NCBI GenBank assembly: GCA_902706235.1 | Contig: CACSJR010000002.1 | Location: forward strand, 124,001-188,000 | DNA from: Citrobacter sp. 18056 | GTDB lineage: Bacteria > Pseudomonadota > Gammaproteobacteria > Enterobacterales > Enterobacteriaceae | Direction: 5' to 3' | Length of the DNA stretch: 64,000 nt | Part shown: in pieces, positions 59,427 to 64,000 of the stretch | Position numbering within the stretch: position 1 is the first letter of the stretch | Layout: each line of letters begins with the position of its first letter | Position numbers and translations under genes: made by a program | Notes under the pieces: generated by a model | The model's database searches: none | What the model was told of the DNA's origin: nothing | Seen by the model: only the letters and a program-made list of their open reading frames with translations

Positions 59427-61457
59427 TCAGGGTTTTGCTGCCCACACCACCATCACTTTATCGCCGTCATGTTCGCGCACGAAACCGTAGGCCTGAGGCA
59501 AGGTGAGCGTGGTTTGGCGTCCCGCGCCAATGGCCGGATGGCGGGCGCGGAACTGGCCAAGTTTCTGCCAATGGGCGACGGTGGCGGCTTCTTGCCCGGA
59601 GACGTCCTGCCAGTTCATGTCTGAGCGCGTGCCCTGCAACGGGTCGGAGCCAGTAGGGCCAAACGGGCGGGCAGATTCGTCACCGTAAAATATCTGTACC
59701 GCACCCGGGGCGAGCAACAACAGTTCTGCTGCCTTGCTGCCACCCTCGCGGAACAATCGCGTGTCGTGGGAGGAGAGATAGCTCAGCACGTTGAAATTCT
59801 GCAATTTGTCAGCCATTTGCTGCCAGGTGGTGTCGATGTTGGCCAGGCAATTCACCGCTTTCGCCGCCTGCTCCTGATAATCGAAATTAATCATCGCGTC
59901 GAAACCGTGCTGGTAATACGCACTCTGCATCACGCCGTGGCCCCAGGCTTCGCCGGTCATCCAGAATGCGCCCTCATCAGGCGATTTACCCGGATTCGCC
60001 TTCTTCCACGCCGCCAGCGCTTCGGTGGCCTGCGTTTTTAGCTGCTGCCAGGCCGGGAGTTCAACGTGTTTGGCGGTATCAATCCGGAAACCGTCGATGC
60101 CGTAATCCCGCACCCATTGGCTTAACCAGTGCGTCAGATAGTCGCGCGGCGTGTAACCCGCAATGGCCCTGGCTGCAGTATCTGGTTTGTGCTGATAAAA
60201 CACCGGCAGGCCAGAAACGGTTGTGGATTCGGTTTTGAGGTCCGGCAGGAAGGCCAGCGACATCGTTAAATCATCGACGCCGGGGTTGTCGTAGTCGCCA
60301 ATATCGGTGCGGACCCACTGCTTGCCCCACCATTTTTCCCACGCCGTTTTATCGCTAAAGTTGATGTAATCATTAAAACTGTGCCAGGTCTGGCCTGGAC
60401 CGGGTTTCCAGTCGGTCCAGTGCTCGCCGAGGGTTTTCTTCAGCGCATCGCCCTGCAAATAGAGTGCGCCAAACTGGTACGCCTGCATATCGGCCAGCGT
60501 GGCATAACCAGTGTGGTTCATCACCACGTCAAATAGAATGCGGATGCCACGCTTGTGCGCTTCGTCTACCAGACGACGCAGGTCGTCCTCGTTGCCCATG
60601 TTGGCATCGAGTTTTGTCCAGTCCTGTGGGTAATAGCCGTGGTAGGCGTAGTGCGGGAAATCCCCTTTGGTACCGCCCCCGACCCAGCCGTGAATTTGCT
60701 CCAGCGGCGAGCTAATCCATAGCGCATTGACCCCGAGCTGCTGTAGATAATCGAGTTTGCTGGTGAGCCCTTGCAAATCACCGCCGTGAAATGTGCCGAT
60801 CTCCTGCAAACCATCGCTATGGCGACCGTAACTGTGGTCGTTATTCGGATTGCCGTTCACATAGCGGTCGGTCAATACGAAATAGACCGTGGCGTTATGC
60901 CAGTCGAACGCGGCGGGCTGCTGAGTTTTCGCGTTTTCAAGCAACAGCAGGCCGTTGCTGCCTTCAGCAGGCTGCATGGTGATTTTGCCCTCTTTCACCG
61001 TCGCCATTTTCCCACTGTAAAAATCGCGGACCGTGCTGCCTTCTGAGAAGATCTTGCTGACATCCAGCGTGAGCGGTTTACCGTCCCAGCGTGGGCACTG
61101 GCGCACTTCCACATTCGCAGTTGTCACCGCCTCGCTTTTGACGCTCAGCATCAGCGTTGGCGTGCCTGAGCGGGTGTCCACCGCCAGCGTGTATTCGCCG
61201 TCGCGAAACAGTCGCCACTGCGGGGCATCGCCGTGGCAGGGCTCAAGCGACAGCATTTCATTTAATTTTATCGTCGAAGCGGGCTGCCAGCACTCTTGGT
61301 CAAGATGTAACGTCAACGGATGTGTACCCTTCGTCAGCGTTTTCTGACTGACAAATGTCCCACTGCCTTCAGGTTTGAATGCAGGAAAATCCGGGGCGGT
61401 CCAGCCTGCGAAGGCGGCACCGGGCAGCAGAAGTAATACAACAGCGGCAAGTTTCAT
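59427..61457 (-). CDS. malS: Periplasmic alpha-amylase
   Basis: The 676-residue secreted GH13 enzyme cleaves maltodextrins in the periplasm. A signal peptide of about 17 residues ends GAAFA. The GH13 regions are visible: DVVMNHTGY, GFRIDTAKH with the Asp nucleophile, MTGEAWGHG with the acid Glu, and LSSHDT. The start at 61457 follows AGGTGAACGCG and gives exactly the E. coli length; a GTG three codons upstream is an alternative. MalT-like boxes lie upstream. Confidence 0.97.
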   Translation of the reverse strand: MKLAAVVLLLLPGAAFAGWTAPDFPAFKPEGSGTFVSQKTLTKGTHPLTLHLDQECWQPASTIKLNEMLSLEPCHGDAPQWRLFRDGEYTLAVDTRSGTPTLMLSVKSEAVTTANVEVRQCPRWDGKPLTLDVSKIFSEGSTVRDFYSGKMATVKEGKITMQPAEGSNGLLLLENAKTQQPAAFDWHNATVYFVLTDRYVNGNPNNDHSYGRHSDGLQEIGTFHGGDLQGLTSKLDYLQQLGVNALWISSPLEQIHGWVGGGTKGDFPHYAYHGYYPQDWTKLDANMGNEDDLRRLVDEAHKRGIRILFDVVMNHTGYATLADMQAYQFGALYLQGDALKKTLGEHWTDWKPGPGQTWHSFNDYINFSDKTAWEKWWGKQWVRTDIGDYDNPGVDDLTMSLAFLPDLKTESTTVSGLPVFYQHKPDTAARAIAGYTPRDYLTHWLSQWVRDYGIDGFRIDTAKHVELPAWQQLKTQATEALAAWKKANPGKSPDEGAFWMTGEAWGHGVMQSAYYQHGFDAMINFDYQEQAAKAVNCLANIDTTWQQMADKLQNFNVLSYLSSHDTRLFREGGSKAAELLLLAPGAVQIFYGDESARPFGPTGSDPLQGTRSDMNWQDVSGQEAATVAHWQKLGQFRARHPAIGAGRQTTLTLPQAYGFVREHDGDKVMVVWAAKP

Positions 61458-61510
61458 CGCGTTCACCTGAAGTCAGTTTTAGTGCATTTTGCCAGCCGTC
61501 ACGGTGTTAT

Positions 61511-61544
61511 CCCTCCTCCTTCATTGGCATTCCAGGGGAGGACC
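61511..61544. promoter_or_regulatory. MalT-like boxes upstream of malS
   Basis: GGGGAGGACC at 61535-61544 resembles the MalT box GGGGA(T/G)GAGG, and CCCTCCTCCT at 61511-61520 is a similar box on the other strand. E. coli malS is MalT-activated. The other bases of the 315-bp malS-bax gap show no gene. Confidence 0.5.
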
Positions 61545-61772
61545 TCGCAGGGTGAGTGATCTGCCTCTAATGAGAACAGGAATTTCTGCGATTAAGCTTT
61601 GAATTTCAGAATTATGAATCGAAAGAATGCCCTTCGTGCAGAACCTCGTTTAGGAATTTGCTTATATCGTAGGGTGCGCTGCCGGGGTATTTTTGGTATC
61701 ATTCGCGATTCATTTCGCAGTTATATGCATAATTCAAGGCGTTGGAATGATTATTTCCGACCAGGAGACCTA

Positions 61773-62591
61773 ATGATATCGACTCCCATTCGACGATATG
61801 GGGCCGCGATACTCATGTTACTCACCGGTGTATTTTCAGGTGGGGTGCTGGCAACAACGCACACAGCAACAACGAGTCACAAAGCCCCGGTAATAAAGAC
61901 AAGTAGTAGTACCAAGGTAAGCAGTAAACAAGAGTATTCTCGCAATAGTGCAAAGAGTAGTTCACTTCCTGATTTGCGAAAATACCCTTCCGGAACACCT
62001 CGTAAAAAAGCGTTTCTCCGGACCGTAATGCCTTATATTACCAGTCAAAATGCAGCAATCACCGCCGATCGTAACTGGCTTGTTTCTAAACAGTACGATG
62101 GTCGCTGGTCGCCGACAGAGCGTTCGCGCCTGAAAGGTATCACTAAACGCTATAAAATCAGCTGGTCCGGGAATACGCGTAAAATTCCATGGAACTCGCT
62201 GCTTGAGCGCGTGGATATCATTCCTGGCAGCATGGTTGCGACCATGGCCGCAGCAGAAAGTGGTTGGGGTACGTCGAAGCTCGCACGTAACAACAACAAT
62301 CTCTTTGGCATGAAGTGTGGTCGTGGCAAATGCGCTGGCAAAGTGAAAGGCTACTCGCACTTTGACACCGTCAAAGAGTCTGTTGAAGCATATGTGGTGA
62401 ACCTGAACACGCATCCGGCTTATAAGTCATTCCGTAAGTCCCGTGCGCAACTGCGCAAAACGGACCAGGAAGTCACGGCCAGTGCGATGATCCACAAGCT
62501 GAAAGGTTATTCGACCCGCGGGTCAAGCTACAATAATTTCTTGTTCAGCATGTACCAGGATAATCAGCGTCTGATTGCCGCTCATATGTAA
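61773..62591 (+). CDS. bax: Bax, mannosyl-glycoprotein endo-beta-N-acetylglucosaminidase-like protein
   Basis: The 272-residue protein has an N-terminal membrane or signal segment (RRYGAAILMLLTGVFSGGVL), a Ser/Lys-rich linker (about residues 28-75) and a FlgJ-type glucosaminidase domain with AAAESGWGTSKLARNNNNLF carrying the catalytic Glu. It probably acts on peptidoglycan in the periplasm; its role is not known. The start at 61773 follows AGGAGACC; the longer frame is unconserved. It ends at a strong shared terminator. Confidence 0.93.
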   Translation: MISTPIRRYGAAILMLLTGVFSGGVLATTHTATTSHKAPVIKTSSSTKVSSKQEYSRNSAKSSSLPDLRKYPSGTPRKKAFLRTVMPYITSQNAAITADRNWLVSKQYDGRWSPTERSRLKGITKRYKISWSGNTRKIPWNSLLERVDIIPGSMVATMAAAESGWGTSKLARNNNNLFGMKCGRGKCAGKVKGYSHFDTVKESVEAYVVNLNTHPAYKSFRKSRAQLRKTDQEVTASAMIHKLKGYSTRGSSYNNFLFSMYQDNQRLIAAHM

Positions 62592-62614
62592 TCACGCTCT
62601 GCCTGATACCGCTA

Positions 62615-62643
62615 AAAACGCCTTCCATCGGAAGGCGTTTTTG
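62615..62643. terminator. Bidirectional terminator between bax and xylR
   Basis: AAAACGCCTTCC/GGAAGGCGTTTT with a 3-nt loop; T-runs on both strands. It serves two convergent genes. Confidence 0.93.
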
Positions 62644-62656
62644 TTTTCTGCGCCAG

Positions 62657-63835
62657 CTACACCAGCGCTTCGCCGAAGCGTTCGCGATATTCTTTGGGCG
62701 TGGTGTCGTATTCCTTTTTAAATACCGAATAGAAATATTGTAGCGACGGATAGCCGCACATCTGCGAGATCTCGTTGATGGATAAAGACGTCGACACCAG
62801 CAGGCTGCGCGCTTTTTCCAGCTTTTCGCTGTGAATAACGGCGTGAATGGTTTCGCCCACTTCCTCTTTAAAGCGTTTCTCCAGATTGGAACGCGAAATA
62901 CCCACCGCATCCAGCACCTGTTCCACCTTAATACCCTTACAGGCGTTATTGCGGATGTAGTGCATCGCCTGAATCACCGCCGGATCGTCGAGAGAACGAT
63001 AATCCGTGGAGCGCCGCTCAATCACACGCACCGGCGGGACCAGCAGACGTTGCAGCGGCAGCTCTTCGTTATCCAGCAGACGATGCAGTAGTTTGGCGGC
63101 CTGATAGCCCATCTGGCGCGTGCCCTGTGCCACGGATGAGAGCGCCACGCGAGACAGATAGCGCGTCAGCTCTTCGTTATCGATACCAATCACACACAGC
63201 TTTTCCGGCACTGGAATATGCAGATGTTCGCAGGCCTGTAAGATGTGACGCGCACGGGCGTCGGTCACGGCGATAATCCCGGTTTGCGGCGGCAGTGTTT
63301 GCAGCCAGTCGGCCAGCCGATTTTGCGCATGCTGCCAGTTATCCGGCGCGGTTTCCTGGCCCTGATACACCACGCCACGGTATTTCTCTTTCGCCACAAT
63401 CTGGCAAAAGGCATGCTCACGCTCAACTGCCCAGCGCTTGCCACTGGAGGAGGGCAGGCCGTAAAAAGCAAAGCGATGAACGCCTTTTTCCTTCAGATGT
63501 AAAAACGCGCTTTCTACCAGGGCATGGTTATCAGTCGCGATATAGTGAACCGGAGGATAGTGCTCCGGGCGATGATACGAGCCGCCAACGCCGACGATAG
63601 GCACCTCAACATCGCCGAGCAGGGCTTCGATTATCGGATCGTCAAAGTCGGCGATAACGCCGTCACCGAGACATTCCTTTATGTTTTCAATGCGGGCGCG
63701 AAAATCCTCTTCGATAAAAATATCCCATTCCGACTGGGACGCCTGTAAGTACTCACCCACGCCTTCCACAACCTGACGGTCATAGGCTTTGTTGGCGTTG
63801 AATAACAGCGTGACCCGGTGGCGCTTTTCAAACAT
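62657..63835 (-). CDS. xylR: Xylose operon activator XylR
   Basis: The 392-residue protein has a LacI/periplasmic-binding-like N-terminal domain (about residues 8-270) that binds D-xylose and a C-terminal AraC-type double HTH (KVEQVLDAVGISRSNLEKRF, then SINEISQMCGYPSLQYFYSV). It activates xylAB and xylFGH. The start at 63835 (MFEKRHRVTLLFNANKAYDR) matches E. coli and its length; the 17-residue upstream extension is not conserved. It lies 71 bp after xylH. Confidence 0.97.
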   Translation of the reverse strand: MFEKRHRVTLLFNANKAYDRQVVEGVGEYLQASQSEWDIFIEEDFRARIENIKECLGDGVIADFDDPIIEALLGDVEVPIVGVGGSYHRPEHYPPVHYIATDNHALVESAFLHLKEKGVHRFAFYGLPSSSGKRWAVEREHAFCQIVAKEKYRGVVYQGQETAPDNWQHAQNRLADWLQTLPPQTGIIAVTDARARHILQACEHLHIPVPEKLCVIGIDNEELTRYLSRVALSSVAQGTRQMGYQAAKLLHRLLDNEELPLQRLLVPPVRVIERRSTDYRSLDDPAVIQAMHYIRNNACKGIKVEQVLDAVGISRSNLEKRFKEEVGETIHAVIHSEKLEKARSLLVSTSLSINEISQMCGYPSLQYFYSVFKKEYDTTPKEYRERFGEALV

Positions 63836-63859
63836 GGTTTGCTTTCCTGAAGAAACAAG

Positions 63860-63887
63860 GATGGCGAGACCCGAAAGTGTCGCCATC
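63860..63887. other. Hairpin between xylH and xylR
   Basis: GATGGCGA/TCGCCATC, a perfect 8-bp stem with a 12-nt loop, in the 71-bp xylH-xylR gap. It lacks a clear T-run and may reduce read-through or protect the upstream transport mRNA. Confidence 0.5.
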
Positions 63888-63906
63888 GTAGCGGAAATTG
63901 CCGCGA

Positions 63907-64000
63907 TCAGGCCCGCCGCTTAGTGGCAGAATCCATCCATACCGCCAGCAGCAAAATGGCGCCCTTAACGATATATTGCCAGAAAGTTGGCACGTCCATC
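63907..64000 (-). CDS. xylH: Xylose ABC transporter permease XylH (3' end only)
   Basis: Thirty C-terminal residues are visible, [20 protein letters not shown] followed by [10 protein letters not shown] and TGA. They contain the last membrane helix of the ribose/xylose ABC permease family. Position just before xylR on the same strand matches xylFGHR. The gene continues beyond the window edge. Confidence 0.85.
   Translation of the reverse strand, partial: MDVPTFWQYIVKGAILLLAVWMDSATKRRA

Overview
This is a 64 kb stretch of enterobacterial core chromosome. Gene order (yicC-rph-pyrE, slmA-dut-coaBC-radC-rpmBG-mutM-coaD, LPS core genes, hldD, kbl-tdh, envC-gpmM, secB-gpsA-cysE, lld, mtl, selAB-aldB, avtA-malS-bax-xylR-xylH) matches the E. 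coli K-12 81-82 minute region read in inverted orientation. The LPS core locus carries waaE and a wabG-like gene, as in Klebsiella, Serratia and Enterobacter, rather than the E. coli waaGPSBOJYZK set. Together with three ERIC elements and the accessory genes, this points to Enterobacteriaceae near Enterobacter, Lelliottia or Leclercia; the genus is inference.

Layout. 1-8142: housekeeping genes (end of yicG, yicC, intact rph, UTP-attenuated pyrE, slmA, dut, coaBC, radC, ribosomal proteins L28 and L33, mutM, coaD). 8146-22111: LPS inner and outer core locus. hldD-waaF-waaC-waaQ-wabG forms one reverse-strand operon; a single forward-strand GT4 gene runs into it tail to tail; waaL, a WaaH-like GT2, an unassigned transferase and a sulfatase-fold phosphoethanolamine transferase follow; waaA-waaE-coaD close the locus. 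22326-32623: kbl-tdh, a second WaaE-like GT2 at the position of K-12 waaH, yibQ/envC/gpmM (cell division and glycolysis) and yibN-grxC-secB-gpsA-cysE. 32755-43665: trmL between two copies of one palindromic element, the L-lactate operon lldPRD with two LldR operators, yibL, the mannitol operon mtlADR with an array of CRP sites, and yibI-yibH. 43728-49299: yibF, selA-selB, aldB.

49342-57928 is the accessory island: an EmrAB-type efflux operon with a MarR regulator and a palindromic operator, a HicAB toxin-antitoxin pair, and a beta-L-arabinofuranosidase (GH127) plus GPH-family transporter operon divergent from an AraC regulator. 58014-64000 returns to conserved genes: avtA, malS, bax, xylR and the tail of xylH.

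The most interesting details are mobile repeats built into gene function. One ERIC copy spans from the last hldD codons to the waaF start codon, adding a C-terminal tail to HldD and supplying the waaF ribosome binding site. Another ends inside the -10 hexamer of the rph promoter. A pair of related ~140 bp palindromic elements brackets trmL. The LPS locus also holds an outer-core gene set that I cannot assign completely. No CRISPR array, phage, insertion sequence, rRNA or tRNA gene was seen, and no wholly new multi-gene system is evident.
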